From the NCBI GenBank assembly GCA_040222855.1, contig JAVKCD010000025.1, positions 558,001 to 622,000 on the forward strand: a DNA stretch of 64,000 nucleotides. The letters run 5' to 3'. The first letter of the stretch is position 1; every line of letters begins with the position of its first letter. A program made the position numbers and the translations under genes. The DNA comes from Phycisphaeraceae bacterium. Its GTDB lineage: Bacteria; Planctomycetota; Phycisphaerae; Phycisphaerales; Phycisphaeraceae. The notes beneath the pieces are model-generated. The model ran no database searches and was not told the origin of the DNA. It saw only the letters and a program-made list of their open reading frames with translations. Positions 8,727 to 16,832 of this stretch are shown here, piece by piece.

Positions 8727-8758
8727 AAGCGCGGCCATCAAAGGCCGCGCTTTTTCTT
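8727..8758 (+). terminator. Rho-independent terminator after the LamG PEP-CTERM gene
   Basis: A ten-base stem (8727-8736 with 8743-8752) and a six-base loop are followed by a T-rich run (TTTTTCTTTC). It lies 37 bases after the stop codon of the plus-strand gene. Confidence 0.9.
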
Positions 8759-8840
8759 TCCCGCCCACCCCGATACCCTAAAATCTACGATTAAGCCCCC
8801 ACACAGGCGCTGAACCCTAAGACCCACACTAGGAGACCCG

Positions 8841-10790
8841 ATGGACAGCGCCCTCTCCGAGGCACTCGCCCACACCAAGTCACTAGCCAACGCTGGCGAA
8901 CTCCGCACCCGAGTCCGCTCCGGCCTCGACGCCGCCATCGCCAAACTCCTCTCCCTCCAGCACGCCGACGGCCACTGGTGCGCCGAGCTCGAAGGCGACT
9001 CCATCCTCCAGTCCGAGTACATCCTCATGAAGTGGATCCTCGGGCAGGAAGACGACCCCCGGCTCCCCCACATCACCGCCTACCTCCGCAAACAACAACG
9101 ACCCGATGGCACCTGGGGCCAGTACCCCGGCTCCCGCATGGACCTCTCCGCCACCGTCAAAGGCTACTTCTGCCTCAAGCTCGCCGGCGACGACGTCCGT
9201 GCCCCCCACATGCGCCGCGCCCGCGAAGCCGTACTCGCCGCCGGCGGAGCCGAACGCGCCAACACCTTCTCCAAGTTCTACCTCGCCTGCCTCGGACAGG
9301 TCCCCTACTCCGCCATCCCCTCGATACCGCCCGAAATCATCCGACTCCCCAAGTGGTTCTACTTCCACCTCGACAAAATCGCCTCCTGGACCCGGGCGAT
9401 GATCATCACCCTCTCCCTCGTCGTCACCCACCGCCCCGCTCGCCAACTCCCCGATGACCTCGGCATCGACGAACTCTTTCTCTCCGAAAAAAACCGCGCC
9501 CGCCTTCTCCCCACCGTCCTCGACCCTCACCCCTTCTGGACACCCGCCTTCTCCTTCATCGACAAAGCCCTCAAACTCGTCGATCGCCTAGGCGGAACAC
9601 CATGGCGGCCCGGCGCGATCCGCGCCATGGAACAATGGGTCCTCACCCGACTCAACCAATCCGATGGCCTCGGCGCCATCTTCCCGCCCATGGTCTACCT
9701 CCAGGTCGCCTTCCAGCTCTGCCTCGGCTACCCCGAAGACCACCCCGTCCTCGTCGAGGCCCGACGCCAACTCGACCGCTTCATGCTCAAAGACCCCGAT
9801 ACGGGCGACATCCACCTCCAGCCCTGCTTCTCGCCAGTCTGGGACACCGGCATCGCCGCCTACGCCCTCACCGACGCCGGACTCGACCACACCCACCCCG
9901 CCATGAACCGCGCCGCCGACTGGCTCATCAACAAAGAAGTCAAGATCAAAGGCGACTGGGCCAACAACCTCCCCGATGACATCCCCGCCGCTGGCTGGTT
10001 CTTCGAGTACGAAAACGCCTGGTACCCCGACTGTGACGACACCGTCATGGTCGCTATGGCCCTCCATCGCACCGGCCACCCCGACGCCATCGCCGCCGGC
10101 CAGCGCGGCGTCGACTGGGTCCTCGCCATGCAGAACCCCGATGGCGGATGGGCCGCCTTCGACAAGAACGCCGCCGGACGATCCATCCTCGAATACGTCC
10201 CTTTCGCCGACCACAACGCCATGCAGGACCCCTCCTGCCCCGACATCACCGGCCGCGTCCTCGAATGCCTCGGCCACCACGGCTTCACCGCCGACCACCC
10301 CGCCGTCCAACGCGCCATCACCTTCATCCAGTCACACCAGGACCCCGAAGGCCCCTTCTTCGGCCGCTGGGGCGTCAACTACATCTACGGCACATGGCAA
10401 TCCATCGGCGGGCTCGACCGCCTCGGCTACGACATGACTCAGCCCTGGATCCTCCGCGCCGGCGAATGGCTCAAGTCCGTCCAACAACCCGACGGCGCCT
10501 TCGGCGAGTCCGCCGACTCCTACGAAGACCCCTCCCTCAAAGGCCAGGGCCCCACTACCGCCTCCCAGACCGCCTGGGCCATGATGACCCTCCAGGCCAT
10601 CTACGGACCCAACGACCCCGCCGTCACCGCCGCCGCCCAATGGCTCATCAGCACCCAACAACCCGACGGCGACTGGCTCGAAACCGAATACACCGGCACC
10701 GGCTTCCCCCGCGTCTTCTACCTCCGATACCACCTCTACCGACTCTACTTCCCGGTCATGGCGTTAGGACGATGGCATGGATCACAATGA
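8841..10790 (+). CDS. shc: Squalene-hopene cyclase
   Basis: The 649-residue length is normal for the family. The catalytic acid motif is D397-C-D-D400 (WYPDCDDTVMVAMAL), the DXDD form typical of squalene-hopene cyclase. Several QW repeats are visible: QHADGHWCAELEG, RPDGTWGQYPG, QNPDGGWAAFDKN, GPFFGRWGVNYIYGTW, QQPDGAFGES and QQPDGDWLETEYTGTGFP. The enzyme folds squalene into hopene and diplopterol on the membrane, giving sterol-like hopanoids. AGGAGA precedes ATG 8841. The stop overlaps the start of the next gene (ATGA), so the two are likely translated together. No squalene-synthesis genes are beside it; ispH lies 51 kb away in this window. Confidence 0.96.
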   Translation: MDSALSEALAHTKSLANAGELRTRVRSGLDAAIAKLLSLQHADGHWCAELEGDSILQSEYILMKWILGQEDDPRLPHITAYLRKQQRPDGTWGQYPGSRMDLSATVKGYFCLKLAGDDVRAPHMRRAREAVLAAGGAERANTFSKFYLACLGQVPYSAIPSIPPEIIRLPKWFYFHLDKIASWTRAMIITLSLVVTHRPARQLPDDLGIDELFLSEKNRARLLPTVLDPHPFWTPAFSFIDKALKLVDRLGGTPWRPGAIRAMEQWVLTRLNQSDGLGAIFPPMVYLQVAFQLCLGYPEDHPVLVEARRQLDRFMLKDPDTGDIHLQPCFSPVWDTGIAAYALTDAGLDHTHPAMNRAADWLINKEVKIKGDWANNLPDDIPAAGWFFEYENAWYPDCDDTVMVAMALHRTGHPDAIAAGQRGVDWVLAMQNPDGGWAAFDKNAAGRSILEYVPFADHNAMQDPSCPDITGRVLECLGHHGFTADHPAVQRAITFIQSHQDPEGPFFGRWGVNYIYGTWQSIGGLDRLGYDMTQPWILRAGEWLKSVQQPDGAFGESADSYEDPSLKGQGPTTASQTAWAMMTLQAIYGPNDPAVTAAAQWLISTQQPDGDWLETEYTGTGFPRVFYLRYHLYRLYFPVMALGRWHGSQ

Positions 10791-11221
10791 ACGCCAATGA
10801 ACGTCGTAGAGGTAGAGGCTTAAACGTCTCACTACCCGATAAACCCGATCCATTCTTTGGCTTGTTCGTGCCGCTGCTAGTTGCTTGCTACGGACTCTTC
10901 GGCGTGATCACCGGGCTCATCTACCTACCGAATACATCGGGGCTGGGTAACAGAGATATGGATCGACTGAAAGAACAGCTTCATGACAGCGGGATTGGCT
11001 ATTTCCCGCAGACGAAAGATGAAACAATCATCTACACATTCGAGGGTCTCTCTGGCCGTCTGCTCGGAGGCGGTATCATGTGCATCGCTCTCTGCATGTA
11101 TCTGATGCTGGATGTTTACCTAAGAAACAAATCACCAGAAGCACAAACGAAAGCGATCGGATTCTTTCTTGCTTCAGCCATAACTGGCATGTCACTCATT
11201 ACAGCCTCGCTGATGCAGTGA
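10787..11221 (+). CDS. Small three-helix membrane protein coupled to shc
   Basis: I do not recognise this 144-residue protein. It has a charged N-terminus (NANERRRGRG), a first membrane segment at FFGLFVPLLVACYGLFGVIT, a soluble loop of about 50 residues (NRDMDRLKEQLHDSG...), then two more segments (GGIMCIALCMYLMLDVYL and GFFLASAITGMSLI). Start ATG 10787 overlaps the stop of the cyclase gene as ATGA; ATG 10772 is a longer choice. Base composition is plainly lower in GC than its neighbours (for example AAATCACCAGAAGCACAAAC), hinting at a different history. A role in hopanoid handling is suggested only by the coupling. Confidence 0.65.
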   Translation: MNANERRRGRGLNVSLPDKPDPFFGLFVPLLVACYGLFGVITGLIYLPNTSGLGNRDMDRLKEQLHDSGIGYFPQTKDETIIYTFEGLSGRLLGGGIMCIALCMYLMLDVYLRNKSPEAQTKAIGFFLASAITGMSLITASLMQ

Positions 11222-11229
11222 CCGGCCCC

Positions 11230-11364
11230 TCACCCCTCCAACTTCCCCTCCATCACCGGCCCCGACACCTCAAATACCCGCAGCAGCATCGCCTTCGTGA
11301 TCGTCATCACCTCAGACGGCCAGTTCAACTCCGGACCGTTCCTATATCGCTGCGGCATCGCCCC
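11230..11364 (-). pseudogene. Broken second copy of the 104-residue gene at 12857-13171
   Basis: Read on the minus strand, this stretch gives GAMPQRYRNGPELNWPSEVM then TITKAMLLRVFEVSG, ending at the stop 11230-11232. It aligns with the C-terminal 45 residues of the intact gene 1.6 kb to the right (GVIPERYRNDPELNWPPEVM, TITKATLLRTFEVAG). The copy lacks one Met and has a stop codon (11365-11367) where the intact gene has a Leu codon in SLG. Upstream of the stop the likeness fades. No start codon can be assigned, so it is a gene remnant. Confidence 0.75.
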
Positions 11365-11429
11365 TCATGACTGCAAGTCCACCTGCGCCAAAGCCACGGG
11401 TTGCACAAGACTCTACCTGACTCAACCCC

Positions 11430-12032
11430 TCACCGCCGCCGCATCGCCCCCAGCCCCAGCAGCACCAACCCCGCACCAAACGCCCCAGGCGTCGGCACCG
11501 CACCAGGCGTTGGGCCTGGATCGGAAACGCTCGCAGGGACATACAACGAGGCGTGAGATAAACCCTTGCCATTAGCGCTCGAAGCGTTGTTCTTCGCCGT
11601 ACCAACTGTCAAAAAGTCTAACGATGTCACACCGGTGAATGAGGCATCGAAAAAGTAGTAGCTCGTGAAGGTGGCCGACTTCAGCGAAACAACAAACGGG
11701 CCGTCCTGAGCAAGATTAAAAGTCAGAGTCCCATCGTTCACATCAACACCAAAGTTGCCAAACGGGCCTGATGACTGGTTCTCGTTGGTCGTCCCCACAT
11801 AGTCCCACACGATCGAACCATCCACCAAACCAAAAACATCGCCGTTCAATCGCGTCTCGCCGACCGAACCACCCCCCTGCGCATCGTTCTCTCCGAAAGC
11901 TCCTGCCGCAGCGGTTGCACTGGGCGAGAAATCGCCAACGCTCGCCGTTCCCCCCACTGTCGCAGCCTGCACAGAAACCGACCCTATCCCCACCGCCAAC
12001 AGACCCACGCAACAGCGACTGACATCAAACAT
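11430..12032 (-). CDS. Secreted protein with variant PEP-CTERM tail
   Basis: The 200-residue protein starts with a signal peptide (VGLLAVGIGSVSVQAA) and ends with a sorting tail of the variant form PTPGAFGAGLVLLGLGAM then RRR, with a preceding low-complexity PGPTPGAVPTPG. The middle (residues about 25-165) is a beta-rich domain with DDxSIVWDYVG, GTLTFNLAQDGPFVVSLKSA and YYFFDASFTGVTSLDF; I do not recognise the fold. ATG 12032 is chosen over the upstream GTG 12047 because AGAGGA lies six bases before it. The product is likely exported and processed by an exosortase. Neighbours are unrelated. Confidence 0.8.
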   Translation of the reverse strand: MFDVSRCCVGLLAVGIGSVSVQAATVGGTASVGDFSPSATAAAGAFGENDAQGGGSVGETRLNGDVFGLVDGSIVWDYVGTTNENQSSGPFGNFGVDVNDGTLTFNLAQDGPFVVSLKSATFTSYYFFDASFTGVTSLDFLTVGTAKNNASSANGKGLSHASLYVPASVSDPGPTPGAVPTPGAFGAGLVLLGLGAMRRR

Positions 12033-12255
12033 CTGGTTTCCTCTCACCTCGAGTGCTGCTCACTCTTGGCTTATAAAGCTTTTCTCTAGAATAGATTACC
12101 CGGTGAACCCATCCGCTGCCAGATGGGGAGAACCCTAGTGCCATCCCATCGATCCCTGCCTCACCCGCGCAGCACGCCTAGTGTTTTACGTACCCAAGGG
12201 CGCGGAGAGGAATCCTGCCCTCGGGTACCGAGAAACACCCCTGAAAGGACCTCTC

Positions 12256-12789
12256 ATGCAATTCACAGCCTTTAGATCACTCCTCATCCCCGCCATCGCC
12301 GCCCTTACCCTCTGCTCAGCCCTCGCCGTGGCCAACCACCACAAAGATGCGGAAAAGAAAAAACCCGACATCGTTGATGTCGCCGTCTCCACCGGTCAGT
12401 TCAAGACCCTGGTCGCCGCCGTCAAAGCCGCCGACCTCGTCGACGTACTCAAGGGTGAAGGCCCCTTCACTGTCATGGCACCCAACGACGCCGCCTTCGC
12501 CAAACTCCCCGAAGGCACTGTCGAGACACTCCTCAAACCCGAGAACAAGGACAAGCTCGTCGCCATCCTCACCTACCACGTCATCCCCGGAGCCGTGAAA
12601 GCCGAAGACGCCCTCAAGGCCAAAAAGGCCAAGACCGTCCAAGGCGGATCACTCACCTTCGCCCTGGTGACCCATGGCGACCACAACCACGCTCAGGTCA
12701 ATGGCATCGACATCCTCGCCACCGACATCGAGGCCTCCAACGGCGTCATCCACGTCATCGACCAGGTCCTTATGCCACCCGCCGAGTAA
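12256..12789 (+). CDS. Secreted fasciclin-domain protein
   Basis: A signal peptide (LLIPAIAALTLCSALAVA) is followed by one fasciclin (FAS1) domain filling the rest of the 177 residues: DIVDVAVSTGQFKTLVAAVK, LKGEGPFTVMAPNDAAFAKL, LVAILTYHVIPGAVKAED, VNGIDILATDIEASNGVIHV and IDQVLMP. FAS1 domains act in cell adhesion or matrix contact outside the cell. A His-rich insert (VTHGDHNHAQ) lies before the last strand. Start ATG 12256 has AAAGGA upstream; the frame extends 25 codons further without a good site. A hairpin terminator follows. Confidence 0.9.
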   Translation: MQFTAFRSLLIPAIAALTLCSALAVANHHKDAEKKKPDIVDVAVSTGQFKTLVAAVKAADLVDVLKGEGPFTVMAPNDAAFAKLPEGTVETLLKPENKDKLVAILTYHVIPGAVKAEDALKAKKAKTVQGGSLTFALVTHGDHNHAQVNGIDILATDIEASNGVIHVIDQVLMPPAE

Positions 12790-12803
12790 TCAACCAAACC
12801 TCA

Positions 12804-12839
12804 CACCCACCCGCCCTAACCGGTCGGTGGGTGCTTCTT
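12804..12839 (+). terminator. Terminator after the fasciclin gene
   Basis: CACCCACC (12804-12811) pairs perfectly with GGTGGGTG (12826-12833), a 14-base loop lies between, and CTTCTT follows. Confidence 0.6.
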
Positions 12840-12856
12840 AACTCAAACCCACAGCC

Positions 12857-13171
12857 TCACTCCGGAAACTCCGCCTCCAGCACACCCCCAGCAACCTCAA
12901 ACGTCCGTAGCAAGGTCGCCTTCGTGATCGTCATCATCACTTCAGGCGGCCAGTTCAACTCCGGATCGTTCCGATATCGCTCCGGGATCACCCCCAGCGA
13001 CAACGCCGACACCTCCTCCTCAACCCGCCGGCGACGACGCTCCGCCGCCTCGGTGTCCCCACGCTCAACCGGGTCCGCCAGGTCATACGCCAGCAAGAGC
13101 GTCGTCACCTGCCACTCAAAATAACCCTGCAACGGATTTTCGGAACCCTCATCCGATCCTGTCTTCACCAT
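12857..13171 (-). CDS. Small conserved-looking soluble protein of unknown function
   Basis: I do not recognise this 104-residue protein. It is acidic overall and helical in look: an N-terminal block with GYFEWQVTTLLLAYDLAD, a very basic helix (EAAERRRRRVEEEVSALSLG), and a C-terminal block (YRNDPELNWPPEVMMTITKA, LLRTFEVAGG). The C-terminal 45 residues recur in a degenerate copy at 11230-11364, which shows that the reading frame is a real gene that has been duplicated. ATG 13171 is preceded by AAGGAG at eight bases; an upstream GTG (13180) overlaps that site. It ends 67 bases from the fasciclin stop, in convergent orientation. Confidence 0.7.
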   Translation of the reverse strand: MVKTGSDEGSENPLQGYFEWQVTTLLLAYDLADPVERGDTEAAERRRRRVEEEVSALSLGVIPERYRNDPELNWPPEVMMTITKATLLRTFEVAGGVLEAEFPE

Positions 13172-13228
13172 CGTCAACACTCCTTAGGTCTGGGTGCCAC
13201 ACTTTGCGAAGCAACGTGTGCCGCAAGC

Positions 13229-13954
13229 TCACTCACCCTCAAACACCCCCAACGCCTCCTCCAACGTAAACCGCCCCTCATACAACGACCGCCCGATGAT
13301 CGCCCCCTCCACTGGCAGCTTCCGGATCGCCCTCAAGTCCTTGAGCGTACCCACCCCCCCGCTCGCCACCACCGGCACCAGCGTCGATTCCGCCACCTCA
13401 CGAGTCGTCTCCAGACTCGGACCCTCCAGCGTCCCGTCCGTCGCAATGTCTGTATACACGATCGCCGCCAGCGGCCAGTCCGACACCCTCCGGGCCAGCT
13501 CCACCGCCGTCGTCTCCGTCGTCTGCTCCCACCCATCGACCGCGACCTTCCCCGCCTTCGCATCCAGCCCCAGCACCAGCCGACCCCGATACGTCGGATT
13601 CCCCATCAACCCCTCGAACCACGACCAGTTCTTCAAAGCCGCCGTCCCTAACACCACCCGCTTCACCCCCGCACGCAACAGCAAATCAATCGACACCTCC
13701 TTCCGCACCCCGCCACCAACCTCCACCTTCAACGACGTCTCCTTACAAATCGACTCGATAAACCGCAGGTGCTCCATCTTCCCCGTCCGCGCCCCATCCA
13801 GGTCCACCAGGTGCACCCACTCAGCACCCGCCTCCTCAAACGCCCGCGCCTGACTCAGCGGATCCTCCCCGTAAGTCGTCTGCCTACCGTAATCACCCTG
13901 ATACAGCCGAACTACCTTCCCCCCTCGCATGTCAATCGCCGGAAATAAAATCAC
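13229..13954 (-). CDS. hisA: Phosphoribosylformimino-5-aminoimidazole carboxamide ribotide isomerase
   Basis: The 241-residue chain is a complete (beta/alpha)8 barrel of the HisA type, which isomerises ProFAR to PRFAR in histidine synthesis. The catalytic aspartates are D8 (FPAIDMRGGKVVRLYQGDY) and D131 (LVLGLDAKAGKVAVDGW). The phosphate sites are VEVGGGVRKEVSIDLLL and VVASGGVGTLKDL, with IIGRSLYEGRFTLEEAL at the end. HisA rather than HisF is shown by DMRGGKVVRL and by KVAVDGWEQTT. No other his gene is nearby. It lies 100 bases downstream of the carbonic-anhydrase-like gene with a palindrome between them. Confidence 0.95.
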   Translation of the reverse strand: MILFPAIDMRGGKVVRLYQGDYGRQTTYGEDPLSQARAFEEAGAEWVHLVDLDGARTGKMEHLRFIESICKETSLKVEVGGGVRKEVSIDLLLRAGVKRVVLGTAALKNWSWFEGLMGNPTYRGRLVLGLDAKAGKVAVDGWEQTTETTAVELARRVSDWPLAAIVYTDIATDGTLEGPSLETTREVAESTLVPVVASGGVGTLKDLRAIRKLPVEGAIIGRSLYEGRFTLEEALGVFEGE

Positions 13955-13981
13955 CCAATCGCCGCCTTTCTTCTGCCTTCA

Positions 13982-14011
13982 CGAGCCCCGGGCGCAAGCC
14001 CGGGGTGCTCG
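13982..14011. repeat. GCAA-loop palindrome between hisA and the hexapeptide-repeat gene
   Basis: CGAG plus CCCCGGGC (13982-13993) pairs with GCCCGGGG (13998-14005) and, after a two-base bulge, CTCG (14008-14011). The loop is GCAA, a GNRA tetraloop. No T-run follows on either side, so it is not a simple terminator. Similar elements lie at 27283, 27381 and 27482. Confidence 0.75.
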
Positions 14012-14054
14012 CGTCCAATCACTCTGGATCATCACACAACACCACAAACAACCC

Positions 14055-14627
14055 TCAACCATACAACGGCGGAGGCGCCGGATGCTCCACCTCAACACCC
14101 TCCGGCGCATTCCCATCCCACGCACGAATCCGAGCATGCCCCGGCTCGCCCACATGCAGCTTCGCCAGCTCCACATAGTGCGCCGCCAGCCACGCCATGT
14201 ACTTCTTCTCGTTCTCCGTCGTCTCCCGCACCACCTTCCCAGGCAGCCCCATCACCACCATCCCGTCCGGCACCTCCATCCCCGGCCGCACCACCGCCCC
14301 CGCCGCAATCAGACACCCCTTCCCGATCTTCGACTGCCCCAGCACCGTCGCCGACATCCCAATCAACGACCCATCCCCCACCTCAGCCCCATGCACCACC
14401 GCCGCATGACCGATCACCACGTCCGACCCGATGACGTTCGGCATCCCCGAATCGCAGTGGATCACCGCGTTGTCCTGCACGTTCGTCCGATCCCCGATCG
14501 CGATCGGCGCCACATCCCCGCGCACCGCCGCCCCGTACCAGAACGTCACATCCTTCCCGATGCGCACATCCCCCAGCACCCGCGCCGTGTCCGCCATGTA
14601 AACGCCATACCGATACGCCATGCTCAT
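14055..14627 (-). CDS. Gamma-carbonic-anhydrase-like hexapeptide-repeat protein
   Basis: The protein is a left-handed beta-helix built from hexapeptide repeats (about residues 15-130): ARVLGDVRIGKDVTFWYGA, VRGDVAPIAIGDRTNVQDN, AVIHCDSGMPNVIGSDVVIG, HAAVVHGAEVGDG and IGMSATVLGQSKIGKGCLI. The metal-ligand histidines expected in the family fit AVIHCD, IGHAAVVHG. It ends in a C-terminal helix (ENEKKYMAWLAAHYVELAKL). YrdA/PaaY-type proteins bind zinc and may hydrate CO2, though many have no proven activity. The start overlaps the nadB stop as ATGA (14624-14627), so it is translationally coupled to nadB. Confidence 0.88.
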   Translation of the reverse strand: MSMAYRYGVYMADTARVLGDVRIGKDVTFWYGAAVRGDVAPIAIGDRTNVQDNAVIHCDSGMPNVIGSDVVIGHAAVVHGAEVGDGSLIGMSATVLGQSKIGKGCLIAAGAVVRPGMEVPDGMVVMGLPGKVVRETTENEKKYMAWLAAHYVELAKLHVGEPGHARIRAWDGNAPEGVEVEHPAPPPLYG

Positions 14628-16309
14628 CGCGCCACCCCCGCTTCCGCCAGCTCCAGCTTCCTCGCCGACTCATGCCCACGCATCCACACATCCCGTACCC
14701 GAAACGCCGGCCGTGGCTCCGGATGATCCAGCCGAAAATGAGTCCCACGACTTTCCTCACGCCACAACGCCGACCGCGTGATCATCCCACCCGCCGTCAG
14801 CATGTTCTGCGCCTCCCACCCCGCCACGTCGTCAAAGATCTTGTCCATCGTATACCGCGCCCAGAAATCAATCATCCCCTCTACTTCACATAGCCGCTCG
14901 CCCGCCCGCTCAATCCCCACATGACGCCACATCACGCTCCGTAGCGACGACCGCACGTCTGACAAGTCCAACTCCGAACGATCTGAAGGCCGGATATCCG
15001 AGATCACCTTCATAGGCGTATGCCCCGACAACCCCGCAGCCCGCTCCCGCGCCAACACCCCCGCCCGCGACCCACACACCAACCCCTCCAGAAGACTATT
15101 CGACGCCAACCGATTCGCGCCATGGAACCCCGTCGCCGCCGCCTCGCCGACGCATAAGAAACTCTCGATGTTCGTCCGCCCGTGCGTGTCCGCCAGCACC
15201 CCGCCCACCATGTAATGCGCCGCCGGCTGGATCGGGATCGGCTGCTCCGTCGGATCGATCCCAAACTCGCGCAACCGCCGATCAATCCCAGGGAACCGCG
15301 CCGCAAAACGCCCCTTCTCAAAATGACGCACATCCAGATACACGTTCGTATGCCCCGTCTTCGCCATCTGCGCGACGATCGACCGGCTCACCACATCACG
15401 GGGAGCCAGCTCCGCCCGCTCGTCGTAGTCCGGCATGAACCGATGCCCCGTCCGATCCGTCAGATAAGCCCCCTCACCCCGCACCGCCTCGGTGATCAGC
15501 GACCGCGAAGCCCCCGCAATGTAAAGCGTCGTCGGATGAAACTGGATAAACGCCAGATCCGCCATCTCCGCACCCGCCCGATACGCCATCGCCAGACCAT
15601 CCCCCGTCGCCACCTCCGGATTCGTCGACTCACGAAACACCTGCCCGCACCCACCCGTCGCCAGAATCGTCGTGTGCGCCCAGATCACCTGCAGCCCGTG
15701 CTTCGGGTGATAAGTGATCGCCCCCAGACAACTCGACGGCTGCCCTTCCCGTGTAATCAGGTCCAGCACAAAGCAGTTCTCAAACAACCGGACCCCTGCC
15801 GTTGACATCAGCCCCCGATAGAGCGTCGCTGCCAGCACCTTGCCCGTCGCATCACCATCCGCATGAACGATCCGCGGCACCCGATGCCCACCCTCACGCC
15901 CCAGACTAGGCAGCCGCGCCCCCTCCTCACCATCGAGCTTCATCCCCATCTCAACCAACCGATGAATCTGCTCCGCACTCTCACCAATAATGTCACGCAC
16001 CACCCCCGACTCACACAGATCCCCACCCGCCAGCATCGTGTCCTCGACATGCGCCTCAACCGAATCATCCTCACCCAGCACCGCCGAAATCCCACCCTGA
16101 GCCCACGCCGTACTCGTCCGATGCCACGGACCCTTGCACGCAACAATCACATCCGCACCACCCCCCTTCCCACCCGCCGCCGACAACGCCGCCGACATCC
16201 CCGCCACACCCGACCCGATCACCAGCACATCCGTAAAAATCTGCGGCAACAACGTCGCCCGGAAGGGAATGAGATACCGCCGTTCTTCAAAGAACTCACT
16301 GAGCATCAC
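14624..16309 (-). CDS. nadB: L-aspartate oxidase
   Basis: The 561-residue flavoprotein begins the de novo NAD pathway by oxidising L-aspartate to iminoaspartate. The FAD-binding site is VLVIGSGVAGMSAALSAA; further landmarks are STAWAQGGISAVLGEDDSVE, GREGGHRVPRIVHADGDATG, FIQFHPTTLYIAG, LITEAVRGEGAYL, YLDVRHFEKGRF, PAAHYMVGGVLADTHGRTNI and FHGANRLASNSLLEGLVCG. The C-terminal helical domain is present. The reading RVPRIVHADGD and the short active loop favour aspartate oxidase over succinate dehydrogenase or fumarate reductase. It lies six bases after the upstream lipoprotein gene and overlaps the next gene, so the three probably form one operon. nadA and nadC are not nearby. Confidence 0.95.
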   Translation of the reverse strand: MMLSEFFEERRYLIPFRATLLPQIFTDVLVIGSGVAGMSAALSAAGGKGGGADVIVACKGPWHRTSTAWAQGGISAVLGEDDSVEAHVEDTMLAGGDLCESGVVRDIIGESAEQIHRLVEMGMKLDGEEGARLPSLGREGGHRVPRIVHADGDATGKVLAATLYRGLMSTAGVRLFENCFVLDLITREGQPSSCLGAITYHPKHGLQVIWAHTTILATGGCGQVFRESTNPEVATGDGLAMAYRAGAEMADLAFIQFHPTTLYIAGASRSLITEAVRGEGAYLTDRTGHRFMPDYDERAELAPRDVVSRSIVAQMAKTGHTNVYLDVRHFEKGRFAARFPGIDRRLREFGIDPTEQPIPIQPAAHYMVGGVLADTHGRTNIESFLCVGEAAATGFHGANRLASNSLLEGLVCGSRAGVLARERAAGLSGHTPMKVISDIRPSDRSELDLSDVRSSLRSVMWRHVGIERAGERLCEVEGMIDFWARYTMDKIFDDVAGWEAQNMLTAGGMITRSALWREESRGTHFRLDHPEPRPAFRVRDVWMRGHESARKLELAEAGVAR

Positions 16310-16315
16310 AAACCC

Positions 16316-16786
16316 TCAACGATCCGCAGCTTTCGCCACAGGAACCTCCCCCGACCACGAAAAATCAGCCCGCGGAAGCGGGACACCCGTCTCCGTCAGG
16401 ATCACCCGAAGATCCCCAGGCGGGGTGTACGTGATCTCACCCCGCGCCGTCATCGCTCGACCCGCCAACGACGCCAGCGACCCCGGCAACGCCGCCCGCA
16501 ACTCGATCGTCTGAACACCACCCGCCGGAAGACTCACAGGCGGAACATCCGTATCCGAAAAACGCGACACACCCTCCACACTCACCGTCAGCGATGCCGT
16601 CCCGATCGCCACCGGCTCATCCCATGGGTTCTCCATCGCCACCAGCACCCGAAACGACACACCCTCAGAACTCTCGTCGATCACATCCACCCGCACCACC
16701 TCAACCCCCGGCCGAGGCGCTAGACAACCGCCCAGCACCGGACAAAGCACCACCAAAACCAACAGCAATCGCTTCGGAAATCCCAT
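16316..16786 (-). CDS. Lipoprotein with LEA14-like domain
   Basis: The 156-residue protein has a lipoprotein signal (LLLVLVVLCPVLGGC, lipobox Cys at about residue 21). The rest resembles a LEA type 2/WHy domain: VEVVRVDVIDESSEGVSFRV, LVAMENPWDEPVAIGTASLTVSV with the typical N-P pair, and LPAGGVQTIELRA. Such small beta-sandwich domains occur in envelope and stress proteins; a precise role is unknown. It is the first gene of a likely operon with nadB (six-base gap) and the gamma-carbonic-anhydrase-like gene. Assignment to the LEA14 group is from pattern only. Confidence 0.65.
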   Translation of the reverse strand: MGFPKRLLLVLVVLCPVLGGCLAPRPGVEVVRVDVIDESSEGVSFRVLVAMENPWDEPVAIGTASLTVSVEGVSRFSDTDVPPVSLPAGGVQTIELRAALPGSLASLAGRAMTARGEITYTPPGDLRVILTETGVPLPRADFSWSGEVPVAKAADR

Positions 16787-16832
16787 AAGCCCAACAGTTT
16801 AGGCCCACAGCGACCCACGCACCAACCCATCC

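Noticed and set aside
10148-10786. Long plus-strand frame running through the second half of shc into the membrane protein gene
   Set aside because: The part inside shc is Arg-Pro-His shadow sequence; only the part from ATG 10787 looks like protein.
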